Positions 34,426-45,829 of a stretch of DNA of 64,000 nt are shown here, piece after piece. Origin of the DNA: Sorghum bicolor. Its lineage: Eukaryota > Streptophyta > Magnoliopsida > Poales > Poaceae. Under the pieces are notes generated by a model, which had not been told where the DNA came from, made no database searches, and worked only from the letters and a program-made list of their open reading frames with translations. A program made the position numbers and the translations under genes. The stretch's first letter is position 1. Each line of letters begins with the position of its first letter. Location: the NCBI RefSeq assembly GCF_000003195.3, contig NC_012871.2:56845802-56909801 (forward strand), in the 5' to 3' direction.

Positions 34426-34663
34426 AGCCTTGTTTAGTTCCACTGGGAAATTTTTTGGGCCGCTATAGCACTTGTTTTTGTATGTGGCAATTATTGTCTA
34501 ACTATAGACTAACTAGAATCAAAAGATTTATTTCACAAATTATAGATAAACTTAGCAATTAGTTACTTTTTTATTACATTTAGTGATCTATACATGTATC
34601 GTAAGATTTGATGTAACGAGGAATCTTGAAAACAATTTAGTTTTTGGGTGAACTAAACAAACC
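34426..34663. repeat. Tourist-like MITE, family A
   Basis: 238 bp with ends AGCCTTGTTTAGTTCC and GAACTAAACAAACC, flanked by TAA (34423-34425 and 34664-34666). Confidence 0.85.
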
Positions 34664-34940
34664 TAAGGCAAGCGAACGGAGCCGTGTTGATTGAATTAAA
34701 TACCGCCTCTCTCACAAAATAGATTATGTTTGTTTTTTACTTTTAGACATAACTGTTTGTCTTATCCAACTTTTTTATATAAATATTATTTATTTTGTTA
34801 TGACTTATTTTATGATTAAAGATACTTTAATAATAATTAATTAATTTAATTATTAAAAAAGGCTAAATAAGACAAATGGTCAAATATGATGGTATCTAAT
34901 AAAATAAAAAAATGCCATCATCTATGGACCGTGGATATAC

Positions 34941-35231
34941 GCTTGGAGGACATACCCACTCGTGTTTGACCTTTCACGCGCATGAAGGTGTACCCAAATC
35001 CATACGAACCGGCATATTTGACCACGGATTCCTCTCTTGAATCTCATTTTTGTTTCTTCTAGTAGATAGTGCTATTAAAGGTTGAACTATGCTACAATTG
35101 TCGTGAAATACAAACGCTGGAGTCGCGTGCGTACGCGTAACCTGCATGTACTCCAGAACCGATCGCCGGAAGCGCAAATATACCCAAGGTCTTAGGTCTT
35201 ATTCTTGGACACGTACACCGACTCCCAAGGG
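34941..35231. repeat. Local duplication D, copy 2
   Basis: Partner of 31453-31741 in direct orientation, 3.49 kb away. Copy 2 has a small internal duplication (GGTCTTAGGTCTTATTC). Confidence 0.85.
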
Positions 35232-36317
35232 CATATGTCTTCGATCAATCATCCATTGAATTCGTTTTGAGAAGTGTGGAAACACACATCTCAATACGAA
35301 ACTACTTTGAAATGTGTGTTTGTACACTTCTCAATGCGAATCCAATAGGTGAGAGAGCGAGGGCATATACCCTTAAAGGGCAATGCAGTCATGCACAGTA
35401 CCTTCCAACTGTATATACTCCAGTATATTCCTCTCCTGCCCGTGATAAGAATTAAAGAAAACGATGGATCCATCCGCGCGTGCAGCAGAGCAGGTCCCGT
35501 CCAGATTCGAGATGCACGCTGCTACACAGGAGAGGAGTACCCCTCCAATTGCTCAGGAGCCATCTCGCGCTGCGTTTGACCCATGCCCTGCAGGCTGCCG
35601 CCGCTAGGCGCGCTACTAGCCGCCCGCCCGAGGACGTACACGGCAGCGGTGGTGATGTCACACACGTAAACGGCGGCGGGCCCGTCTCGACGCACGCACC
35701 ACCTGGAGAGCTAGAACCGGTCGCCCCCGCCCCGCGCGACCGCGAAACCGCGGCGGCGGCTGCTGCCGGTGCCAACGCTGGAGGGTGGACGCGCGTACTA
35801 CGTGGGGTGCGCGGGCGGACGACACGCGCGGTGCCGGCACGGGACGCGTGTCGAGGCGCGCGGTGGCGAGGGGCGGGGGCGGGGCGGCGGCTTTCGCCTT
35901 TCGGAGGGCGGAGGGCCGTCGTCTGACTAGTCTCCACCTCGGAACTCAACGAAACGGCTGCGCGGTTGGTTGGGCGGGCTGGACGGAGATGGATGCATAG
36001 GATGGGATCACCGGTGGTGGTGGTGGTGGGCCGCCGCTGCCGGCTGCCGCCGGCCGCATGGGCGACTCTACGGGGCTCCGGGCCGGGGAGCCGCCATCAA
36101 CTGCCAGACAACAAGCCAGCCAGCCAGGTCAAAGATATTTCCCCGGAGGCCCATCCGTCAGTGACTGCTCTTTGGGTCATGGCTCGTTACATTACATGTG
36201 GCCCTTCGAAGCGCGGGCTTTGCTCATGCACGTACGTACGACATCACCTCTTCGTATGTCACTTCTCGACTAATAACTGGTCTGCCGGAGTAGTACTAGT
36301 GAGGCGAACGTCGATGT
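35232..36317. other. Intergenic with a GC-rich core, no gene supported
   Basis: 35560-36110 is GC-rich, so long open frames arise on both strands by chance. The translations are Arg/Ala/Pro-rich and share no domain. Splice sites and a start context are not convincing. Confidence 0.4.
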
Positions 36318-36560
36318 CCTGACTTTTCCTTCCATCCAAAATCCAAAAACTTTTCAAAATTCTCCGTCACATCGAATCTTTAGACACATGCATAGAGTAT
36401 TAAATATAAATGAAAATAAAAACTAATTGCACAGTTTAGTCGAAATTTATGAGACAAATCTTTTGAGCCTAGTTAGTCCATAATTGGACAATAATTAACA
36501 CAAACAAACGAAAGTGCTACAGTGTCGTGAAAAAAATTCGCCAAAGAACTAAACAAGGCA
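36318..36560. repeat. Tourist-like MITE, family A, left end degraded
   Basis: Interior words (CCGTCACATCGAATCTTTAG, GAGTATTAAATATAAA, CTTTTGAGCCTAGTTAGTC) and the right end GAACTAAACAAGGC are clear. The left end GACTTTTCCTTCCATCC has lost the inverted repeat. Confidence 0.75.
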
Positions 36561-36622
36561 GTGCTGGAGTAGTACTTTCACCATTTTCACCCAAGAATCT
36601 GATATGGACCGGTCTTATTTAA

Positions 36623-36830
36623 GGTCTGTCTCAATACATAATTTCATGACACAGTTAACAAAACTATAAACTAGGTAACCGAGCCATATGAGTTTTATGG
36701 AGATGAAACTTCTCTCTTTATATGATAAAACTCCTTCATTTAATGACCCTGTCAAGTCAGTAATATTGCTTATATGACATCCTATTTAATGTGCATGACA
36801 CTCCCTTAAAACATGCATTGAGACAAGTCT
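36623..36830. repeat. MITE with GTCTCAATRCAT ends
   Basis: Left GGTCTGTCTCAATACAT pairs with right ATGCATTGAGACAAGTCT as an inverted repeat. About 208 bp, no coding. Related interior words occur at 19530-19665. Confidence 0.6.
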
Positions 36831-36871
36831 AAACTCTACGTAAGGGCAGGTACATTAGTACACTACTACTC

Positions 36872-37115
36872 GGGTCTTATTTAGATCATAAAGTTTTTAG
36901 ATTTTAATATTATAGCTTTTTTATTTTTATTTGAAACATATTGTCCAATCATGGAGTAACTAGACTTAAAAGATTCGTCTCGCGATTTACAGGTAAATTA
37001 TGTAATTATTTTTTGTTTTTATCTATATCTAATGTTTTATGCATATGCCGTAATATTTGATGTGACAGAGAATTTTGAATTTTTTTTTTGTTTTTGAGGT
37101 GAACTAAACTAGGCC
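36872..37115. repeat. Tourist-like MITE, family A, diverged
   Basis: Ends GGGTCTTATTTAGATC and GAACTAAACTAGGCC, with family interior (GATTCGTCTCGCGATTTAC). Target duplication not clear. Confidence 0.75.
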
Positions 37116-37329
37116 TGGGTCCATGCTAAATTATAAAATATTTGACTTGTTGACTACATATCAATGGTTTTGTATGCCGTCTCATTTAGTGCCATGTAAG
37201 ATTTTTGTTGATGGGGAGAAAAGAGAGAAGAAAGAACAAGGCCATTGTTTCGCGAAGCAACCGCCGCCTCATGAACTAAATTTTAGAACTACGAGATAAC
37301 TATTCTACCATTTGTATGAGTCATTGTTA

Positions 37330-37535
37330 GGACACTCATAATGCAAGACTCTATCACAGAGTCCAAGACACTTAATTACATATTATTTATGGTATTTTGC
37401 TGATGTGGCAGGATATTTATTGAAGAAAGAGGTAGAAAAAATAAGACTCCAAGTCTTATTTAGACTACAAGTCCACATTGTTCGAGGTAATAAATAACTT
37501 TAGACTCTATGATAGAGTCTGCATTGTGAGTGTCT
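37330..37535. repeat. Tourist-like MITE, family C, copy 2 (206 bp)
   Basis: Same length as the copy at 2295-2500 and nearly the same sequence, flanked by TTA (37327-37329 and 37536-37538). Ends GGACACTCATAATGC and GCATTGTGAGTGTCT. Confidence 0.92.
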
Positions 37536-37538
37536 TTA

Positions 37539-39004
37539 TAATGTAACTTAGAACTTTACTTTTATTTATACCTAGTAATAAATTGTAAAAGTTTTAGGTC
37601 ACCATAAAATTTTGTTCACTATGAAATTCTGTTCACCAATCGACTGTATAGGACTATGATTCTTTACCTAATATTTAATCATAAAAATTTTAGTCTGCCC
37701 GCTTTTTCAGTCCGTCCATAGTATATGAACACAGCCCGGCCGGGTCGAGTTCGAGCAGAATACGGAGTCCAATCCGTTTCCAAAATTCAACGATGCAACA
37801 AATTAATCACGGCAGCAATGCATCCAGCTAATAAAAATCTGTTGTAACAGAGAACGTGTAAATCTTTATCTAATATTTAATCATGAAAATTTCAGTCTGT
37901 CCACTTTTTTGTCCGCCCATAAATAACAAATTACTTAATATTTAATCATAAAATTTCAGGCTGTCTATTTTTTCTGTCCGCCCATAAATAACAAATTAGG
38001 AAAAAAATTACGCAAGCCCGAGAACTTGAACCTAACACCTGACGAACCAAAATCTACCTAGATACTAGAAAATCAAGAACATAAATAAAATCGTTCTTTA
38101 CTTTTTTAATCCTTAGCAAACAATTATAAGAGTTTACGTAAGTCTAGCGGCGGGAGCGTCATGCTAGAATGATAGACAGGAACCTTATGATTAGGGTAGG
38201 GTGTCGTGGGAGGTTGGTGAGGCAGTGATCCTGTATGAGGTGTCAACTGCGAGTGCTAGAAGCTCAATGGAGAGGGAGGCATTGTATGAGGTAGTGGACG
38301 CAAACGAGAGCACGATTGGAGGCGGCGCCGGTAAGTAGGAAGATTGATCATGCAGTTTCCACCCATACGATCATTCTCCCATAGCAATGCATGGTTATAT
38401 TTTGTATATAAATTAAAGAATTTTAAGTTACTACGAGATAACTTAAAAAATAACTATTATACCGATTTAAAACAACCATCGCAAAAAAAATGATGTCGGT
38501 TAAGTCTTAAAATTATGTGACGCTACATAAAACCGCCTATGAGAGACCAATGTATTTGCCTTATGTTTCACTCTTCTTTTACGACAACTTAACGATCAGT
38601 TGGATGAGAGAGAGAGGCTCAGAGTGAGGACAACGACAATCTTTGGTTGCAAACTTCTTCTTTTTTTAATCACTTTGGTTGCAAACTTGCAATCACATAA
38701 TCAAGTGTTACACTTGATCAACAGACCAACCCAAACTCGCCACGCTAAGCTCACTGCACATGACGTACTGGGGCCCCAGGCCCACAAAGGCAGGCTCAAA
38801 CAGAAAAAAGATGTAGCCCAACACAAGAACACAGTACCTCCCGGGCAGCCGGGCTCGCTGTTGGCCGTTGTCCACCCCAAAGGCCGAAGCGTGGTGCAGC
38901 AGTGCAGCTAAGCAGGCCGCAGCATCCCGGCGTCATCTCATCCCTAACTAGAATACAGGTGGGCTTGCGAACCTACGTTTATATAGGTTTGATTTTGTGA
39001 ACAA
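37539..39004. other. Intergenic, no gene supported
   Basis: AT-rich. 37680-37990 contains a diverged repeat of TAATATTTAATCATAAAA...CAGTCTGYCCRCTTTTT (three copies). Nothing coding is recognised. Confidence 0.45.
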
Positions 39005-39237
39005 GGCCTTGTTTGGTTCCTAAAAATTTTTGCAAAATTTTTCAGATTCTCCGTCACATCGAATCTTTAGACATATACATGGAGTATTAAATATAGATGA
39101 AAATAAAAACTAATTGCACAGTTTGGTCGGAATTGACGAGACGAATCTTTTAAGCCATAATTGAATAATATTTGTCAAATACAAACGAAAGTGCTACTAT
39201 TCCTATTTTGCAAAAAATTTTGGAAGTAAACAAGCCC
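39005..39237. repeat. Tourist-like MITE, family A
   Basis: 233 bp with ends GGCCTTGTTTGGTTCC and GGAAGTAAACAAGCCC, flanked by a perfect CAA duplication (39002-39004 and 39238-39240). Confidence 0.85.
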
Positions 39238-39240
39238 CAA

Positions 39241-40492
39241 ACCTATTGTTGCAGCGCAATGAAGGAGTACAACCGATCTTATTGTTAAAAAAAAGAGTAC
39301 AACCGATCTTCTTTCTTTATGAAATGTACAACTGATTGTTGAAAATGTTTTTAAGGACACACTATATATATAGCCGTTGTCGATTACAGGGCACTGGGTA
39401 TCCTCATCGAACCTATAACTTGATCTCCAAATGGGGTGATTAGAGCAACTGCCCGAGGAAAACTCCAACCTAGAATACTTCCCCATCAGTTTGGATTATC
39501 TTCTCTAAATTTTAGACCTAAAGCTCCAACAGATGATCTAAAGTTAGCTCTAAATTTTAGCCTAGCTCACATTAGAGCTTTAGACGTTAAAAATAAGCTA
39601 AAATGTTATAAAGTTTTTAAAGCTCTAAAATTTAGATGAGACGATTTAAACAAATCTTAGGCAAATAAGGCATAGCCAAGATATATACAAAAACTGATAT
39701 AATCTATTATAAACTACTAGAAAATCTACCTTTGTAAACCGATTAGGCTGAAACTCTATATATAACACTAACTCCCAACTATATAAAGGGGCATGGCAGC
39801 CCTCTTTGGAGCAACTTTTCTATAAGAATCACTACTCCTGAGCTAAACAACAAATTCCGCACAAGTTTTGATAGAAAGCAAACAAAAATCACTTCTCCGT
39901 TTACACTAAGAGTTGTGAGCAAAGAGTTCCTCACCGCTCCTCGCCAAAATCAATTCTAGAATTATTTCTTATCTGCTCCTCACTAGAATGAACTAGAATC
40001 ACTCTATTAGACAATCAATGATCGGAGCTCAGAATCAGGGAGCACAACTCTACAAACAGACTAGAAATCCCCTAATCGTCACATTAAATCAATGCATCTG
40101 CAACCCTGCATACTACGCATATAGATCCACTTACTCTAGACGTAGGTCACTCTTTGTTTAAACCATCGTAAATCTGTGTCTCGGTGACTACTGATCGGCG
40201 TTAAAAAAAAAAGAATTAGTGCGCAAGGTAGGAGAATTCAGGCATCAATTTGAATATACTGGATGGGCTTCTGCAACAACGACGGCATCAACGACATTGC
40301 TCTTGGCCCAATGATCAGTTTGTGCTCATGGGACTTCCACTTCCCCATGGACCACGCTCTTTTCCTTTGGCAGCCTGGAATTCATCGTCAACATCGTGTG
40401 CCATGCCTCGACATCCCATGGCGTAAATAGACTAGCAGAGAGGTGACTTGTTTATGGTAAGATAATTCTCCATTACCTACGTAGTGCCTAAA
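39241..40492. other. Intergenic, possible relic of an LTR element
   Basis: TTAGTGCGCAAGGTAGGAG at 40215-40233 resembles a mutated GGCGC-type junction that follows the LTR in some grass Ty3 elements, and 40080-40200 reads like an LTR end. Everything else is AT-rich with no gene. Confidence 0.3.
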
Positions 40493-41747
40493 TACCACTA
40501 CCCTAGACACCTTCAATGTTGGATTTTGAACCTTCACAATGCCGGCTTTTATAAACCAACACTGATGTGGTTTCTAGAAAACCCAAAAAAGAAATGGTTG
40601 TGAAGCATTGTGACTTGTTTTATAATTTTTCAAGATCTACAACTATGGTTTCGTTCATTTCACCATCCGAGGTTATTTGAATAATTTAATTTCAAATGTG
40701 AGAAAATTCAATCGTAATTTTTCTTGGATAGATGGTTTCAAATAAAAAAGTTATAACTATAAAGTTGCATACCTATTCGAGATATACAACTTTTGTTTTG
40801 GGCGTTTCTCCATCTAAGGTCATTTTAAAAAATAAATTTTAATTTTGAAAAATCAAACGTAATTTTCATTAGATAGATTATTTAAAATAAAAAAATTATC
40901 AATACAAAGTTGCATAACTTTTCGAGATCTATAAGTTTTGTTTTGGTCACTTGATCCGAGATCCTTAAATACCACTACACGATCATTTATGACTATGAAA
41001 AATATGGCTTTAGTTGGTATCAACATCGATAAAATCTTGCAAATCAAATAGCAGAACATCATAACGCCTTCAAATAAAAGACTTATGAACTACAAAGTTG
41101 CATAACTTTTTTTTGGTCGCTTCTCCATCTGAAATTCTTAACTATTATAACACTCCAAATTTTTGAATTTCAAATTTAGTTTAAATTTGATTTAATTTTG
41201 GCTTAGTTTGAATTTTTGGAGAATTATTAAATAATTTACAAAATTAATTAAAATAAATATAAGGTAGAAAACGTGTTTGATTTTTGCATTCATGCTGCTG
41301 CATAATTTTTCTTGATTTTATTTATTTTGCTGATGCTTGTTTTGTTTTGTTTTGGAGCAAGAAAATTAAAAAAAAAGGAAAAGGGGAGAGCTCTCACCTG
41401 GGCCGATTCTCGGCCCAGCCCCCGCGCGCGCCTCCCCCCCCCTTCTCCCCGCAAGGCCCAGCAGCGGCCCAGCCGCAGAGCCCGCGGCGCCCCCTGCCCC
41501 TGCCCCCGCCTGGGCCGACTATCGGCCCAGCACCCCGCGCCCCTGCGCGCCCAAGTGGGCCGCGGCCCAGCCGCACGGCAGCAGCGCCCCCTGCCCTGCT
41601 CTCCCTCTGCCGCCCGCTGACGAGTGGGTCCCGCAAGTGGGACCCACCTGTCATCCCCAAGCTCCGTCCGAATCGGACGGGAGCAACCGCCGCGCCGCCT
41701 CCTCCTCGGCTTCCGCGCAAAACCCGCGCCCCGAGGTTCACCCGCGC

Positions 41748-41756
41748 TTTAAATAG
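41748..41756 (+). promoter_or_regulatory. LTR TATA box
   Basis: TTTAAATAG in GC-rich surroundings, followed by CCTCACTCTGCCGC about 10-25 bases on. The 3' LTR has the same at 51466-51474. Confidence 0.6.
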
Positions 41757-42655
41757 CCTCACTCTGCCGCTCGCACGTGCCCTAGCCGCATCCGAAACCC
41801 TAGCCGACTCGCCGACTTCCGCAGCGCCGCCGCTGAGCTCGCCGAACCCGCGCCGCCGCCGTCGACTTCTCGTCGCCGCCGTCCGTTCGCCAAGGTGAGC
41901 AGCGCCCTGGATCCGCCTCGTCGTGCCGACCCCACCAGCACCCTCGGCTCGGCCGGCCGTGCCCCGCAGCGCCGCCGCAGCAAGCCCGCCGCGGCCGGCC
42001 ATGGAGCGCCGCCGCGGACCGGCCTGCCCGACGCCGCCCCGCCGCTCGCCTGCCCGCGCGCGGTCCACCATGGACCGCGGCTCTGCCGCCCGCACGCCCG
42101 GTCCACGTGGACCAGGTCCACGCCGCCCCCGCGCCTCTCCCCGGTCCACCATGGACCGGTGGTCCCCCCCGAGCCCCCCCGGTCCACAGCGCTGCCATGG
42201 ACCGGGCCAATCGCCGGCCGCCACGTGGCCAGGACGGCCACGGTCCCCGCGAGCCCCTGCGTTTTTGCAAAAACCCCCCTGGGTTTCTTTGAAATCAACC
42301 CGCGCTCCATTTAGTTTTAGATTTATTTAATTTATGCCCCTGCTTTTACAGTTTAGCCCCTGCACCCGTTAAAATTTATATATTTAATCCTAAATGCTTT
42401 TTAATTCAGTTTTTAATTAGTTTTATTACGAAAAATAGTTCAGTTTATCTACAGAAATGCCATTTAACTTGTTTTAGCCATAACTTTTGCGTCGTAACTC
42501 CGATTTAGGTGATTCTGGTCGCTATGGTTTCGTTCCATCGAGTAGAATACAGTAGTGCAGTTGCTTTATGCTTTCGCATGCTTTGGTGTACTGTTTCTGA
42601 TTAAGTTTGTTTGCTTGCATGTATTGTTCCTATGATTGATGATTGTCGCGTTTAG

Positions 42656-42724
42656 CCAACGAGACGTTCGTGAAGGAAGAGGTACAGGATCCCGCCGAGT
42701 TCGAGCAACCCGACTTCGATCAAG
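42656..42724 (+). other. Exon-like segment 1 inside the 5' LTR
   Basis: Bounded on the left by an acceptor (GTCGCGTTTAG) and on the right by a GC-type donor (CAAG then GCAAGTGC). The 69 bases stay open and read as an acidic stretch (ETFVKEEVQDPAEFEQ). The equivalent in the 3' LTR is 52376-52444. An upstream donor CCAAG|GTGAGC ends at 41894. Confidence 0.4.
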
Positions 42725-43886
42725 GCAAGTGCAGACACCATTTGATCATTTTGAACCTACTCATTAATGTCATTTACTTTATATGCATGTGTCCAATGAA
42801 TGCAAACCCTAAGGACATGATTAGCTTTACTTAATATTCCTTGCTCACCTGGGGTTACGTATTTGGGTAGACTAGGCTATACTAGGTTTGCTTAGCTGCT
42901 CTACTCATCTTATACACATGCCTAAACAAGTATTAGTCTCTACTCAACTTGATGCTTAAATTGTGCTGAATCTTTGGTCACTGCGGTGATGGCGATGTTG
43001 GATGCTTATGAGCATCGTGATGATGGTGGTGACAGGGGGAGCGGGTACCATTGGTGGTCCGGTTTGCCGGGCGTACCCGTCTCTGCTCTCCGTAAGGACT
43101 TAGACAGGGAGCGGCCCCCTGGGACTTACAGTGCAGCTCCAAGCTATATGGCTCTGGCTTGACTAATTAGCAGGACCTCCACTAGTAGGGTGTTACTTTC
43201 CGGGTAGGTGTGAGGAAGTAACTTGGGTAATGAATATTAAGTTGTCGGTTGATCGGTATGCCATGGCTATGGGTATCGACTATCGAGCGCCCCGGCGAAA
43301 ACTTGCGAGTGGCATCCTATTAGTTGGACCCTGTGAAAGGTCTCGTAGTGAGACCCTGCCTGCTCACCTTGGTAGTGTTTTGGGGAGTCGCGACCCCGGG
43401 CAAATGGGAATCACGACTTGGAGTGAACGTGCACACCTCTGCAGAGTGTAAAACTGATATATCAGCCGTGCTCACGGTCACGAGCGGCCCAGACCCTCAC
43501 TTGATGAGCAAATTGGATTCACTGGTTACTTGGAGATGGACCTTGGCGAGGTTGCTACCTCGTGATTTTGGCGGAATGGCTATTCCGTGTTGGCAGGATT
43601 GCTATCCTGTGTTAATAATTGGGGTGATTCCCTGGATTACTATAATAATTAGGATAGTCTTCTAAAAGATGTTAATTACTACTTACACTAAATAAGGGTT
43701 GGGTTTATGCTACTCATAATTAGTAATAGGTTGTTCTAATAATAGTCATAACTAAAAGTGTTCAACTAAAATGCTACCACAGTCAAACCAAATCAGCTTT
43801 ACCTTGTTTTAAGCCTTGCATGTCATTACTTTCCGTCTGTGCTTGCTGAGTTCGACATGAGCTCACCCTTGCTATAATCATTAAAG

Positions 43887-43954
43887 GTTGCTCGGACGAT
43901 CAGGAGTACAATTGCGATTTCCCTGAGGACTACCCTGAGTCTCCTGGTTGTTAG
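43887..43954 (+). other. Exon-like segment 2 inside the 5' LTR
   Basis: Follows an acceptor-like TCATTAAAG. Joined to segment 1 the phase matches (1+2 bases), and the frame continues as an acidic, Cys-containing tail (CSDDQEYNCDFPEDYPE) to a TAG stop at 43952-43954. The equivalent in the 3' LTR is 53607-53674. Confidence 0.4.
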
Positions 43955-44236
43955 GCTCGTGTGGTTCTGTCGTCGACCTTCCTGTGGCAAGGTGGTCCTG
44001 CTACGTCGGCGTTTAGTTTCCCCTTTATTTATGGAACAGTTTAGTTTATGTTTCCCCTCCGCACTTTGATAAACTTTTGGCTTGTAATAATGGTACATTT
44101 ACTCTCATTTATGTAATTCGTTTGAACACTGTGTTTTGTACCATTGATGATGTCGGTCCATGTGTGTGAATTTGAGATCCTGGCGCACATGTGATTTGGC
44201 ACCCGAATGCTCTCTTACATCCGGGTGTGACAGAAG

Positions 44237-44250
44237 TGGTACCAAAGCCG
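44237..44250 (+). promoter_or_regulatory. Primer-binding site of the Ty3 element
   Basis: TGGTACCAAAGCCG starts four bases after the LTR. It resembles the TGGTATCAGAGC motif complementary to initiator methionine tRNA that most plant Ty3 elements use, with two or three differences. Confidence 0.75.
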
Positions 44251-44833
44251 TGTTGACCGTAGGATCACGCAGCCTAGTTAGAAACAGCCGTTTAGATTGT
44301 CCCTTTTGGGTAGAATACACCATTGGATCTATTAACTACCTTACTAACCTGTCTCATTAGACTTTATCTATTGGCCTTATCTACTTACTTTTACTAACAG
44401 CTAGGTTTATTCACTTACTTCCTGCATTTATTACCTTGTTATCATTTATTGCTTTCTATTTCTCATATTGCATTTATATTCTTGTTTCAACTTTTACTAC
44501 TTGTTATTTGAACCTTTCTTTTATACCTTGTCATTTAATATCATTTTACTCACATTACCTTCTTGTTCCTTGTTTTTCATTTATTACTTGAGTTATGTTT
44601 TATTTCTGCCTTGACAATAAATTCCATTACCTTGTTTTCACTTTATACCTTCATTACTTGCTTTTATATCTTACCATAAATACCAACAAAGTTCATATTG
44701 TCCATCCATTGTATAATCTTGGTTCATCTTCATTACACATACACTTTTACCTTCATTTATGTTATTCATTTACCTATCATTGTCATGATCTATTAACCGT
44801 TTCCTGCATGTCTATGATCTTATGCATAAGTAG
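44251..44833 (+). other. Pyrimidine-rich leader of the Ty3 element
   Basis: TTATT, TACCTT and CTTTTA words dominate, with no coding potential. An acceptor-like ATAAGTAG sits directly before the ATG at 44834. Confidence 0.5.
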
Positions 44834-45829
44834 ATGACTCGCCACCTGACCTGCCGCAAGAGCGTTATTCGTTTCCGCCCCGTTCAAGCTGTGGAGTTCT
44901 CGTTGACTGGTCGCGTGGATAACATCGTGTTCCAGCCTAACCAGCATCTTGATGACGGTGCTAACCTCCAAGACGCGGAACCCTATGAAGGACAGCAACC
45001 ACCTCAAGCTCTGGTGGTGCATGGAAGGGCGCCTTGCTGGGCACCTGGAGGAGATGATCCCTTCGGTGATGATGACATGGATGATGATGATGAGGATGAT
45101 GATGATGAGGATGCACCTGGAGGACCTGGAGGACCCGGAGGACCCGGTGGACCTGGAGGACCTGGAGGTCAAGATGGACTTTTTGCTGCTGATGATGGGT
45201 GGATTGTGACAGTCTGCACCAGGGATGGTGGAGAGTGTTTCTTCCACAGCGAGCTGAAGTGTCTCCTTGACCAGCAGCTGGGACATGGCATGTTCTCAGT
45301 GGAGTACCGCAGCGAGCACTGGAGTCACCCAGACTACCCGGCATACTGGAAGGTCTGGGCACACGTCGGCAGGCCTAACCCGACGTTGAGGGCACTGAGG
45401 ATCATGTCCATACATGAGGCTGTGGCTGAGAGGTCTACCCAGATGGCGGGCATTAATGATGCTGCTCGCCAGGCTTTCTACGCATACCGTGATCACTTCT
45501 TCGAGGAGATCAGCCAGGATGAGCGTCGCTACTACCCTCGCCGTCGCCGTGGAGAGTTGGCGATGACTATTGCTTCCACCACTGATGAGCAAGACCCCCG
45601 CATGCACAGGACTGTCAAGCTGGTGGCGGTCACTAACACCGAGCTCAACAGTTCACTAGTGGAGTTGAAGCAAGTCAGGAAGGAGTTGGACGACGCCAGG
45701 AAGAGGATAGCACAGCTGGAGGCTCAGATCACTGGAGTGTCACCGCCTTCACCTAAGTGGCCTGCTTTCTCTCCGCCTCGTGAAGATCCAGCCTATGGAG
45801 ATGCCAGCGCTCGTACTACTATAGAATAG
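44834..45829 (+). CDS. Extra ORF upstream of gag in the Ty3 element (ORF0-like)
   Basis: 331 residues, sense strand, own ATG. I recognise no domain. The N-terminal 70 residues are mixed. Residues about 72-92 are an Asp/Glu run, followed by a collagen-like series of GGP repeats (about 93-112). The middle (115-250) is a folded-looking region with many aromatics. Residues about 265-300 form a likely coiled coil (VELKQVRKELDDARKR...). The C-terminus is Pro-rich. Some rice Ty3 families (RIRE3 and RIRE8) are known for an additional ORF at this place, so it is probably a clade trait and not capture. Function is unknown; the acidic and coiled-coil parts suggest a protein-binding role. Confidence 0.75.
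   Translation: MTRHLTCRKSVIRFRPVQAVEFSLTGRVDNIVFQPNQHLDDGANLQDAEPYEGQQPPQALVVHGRAPCWAPGGDDPFGDDDMDDDDEDDDDEDAPGGPGGPGGPGGPGGPGGQDGLFAADDGWIVTVCTRDGGECFFHSELKCLLDQQLGHGMFSVEYRSEHWSHPDYPAYWKVWAHVGRPNPTLRALRIMSIHEAVAERSTQMAGINDAARQAFYAYRDHFFEEISQDERRYYPRRRRGELAMTIASTTDEQDPRMHRTVKLVAVTNTELNSSLVELKQVRKELDDARKRIAQLEAQITGVSPPSPKWPAFSPPREDPAYGDASARTTIE

Larger units (their letters stand above)
41146..44232 (+). repeat. 5' LTR of the Ty3 element (3,087 bp)
   Basis: Starts TATAACACTCC and ends GGGTGTGACA, so the first dinucleotide is TA, not the usual TG, in both LTRs. A TATA-like TTTAAATAG at 41748-41756 marks the likely start of transcription, which makes U3 about 640 bases and R-U5 about 2.4 kb. 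A GC-rich block (41385-42260) includes four GGTCCA...TGGACC palindromes. An exon-like pair (42656-42724 and 43887-43954) is described separately. Confidence 0.95.

Noticed and set aside
35452..36322. Frames of 118-165 codons on both strands
   Set aside because: Same GC effect, no domain and no shared composition with real plant proteins.
41394..42330. Minus-strand frames of up to 276 codons and + frames of 139-204 codons in the 5' LTR (and the equivalents at 51029-52050)
   Set aside because: They lie in the GC-rich LTR block, repeat in both LTRs and show no domain. The LTR explains them.
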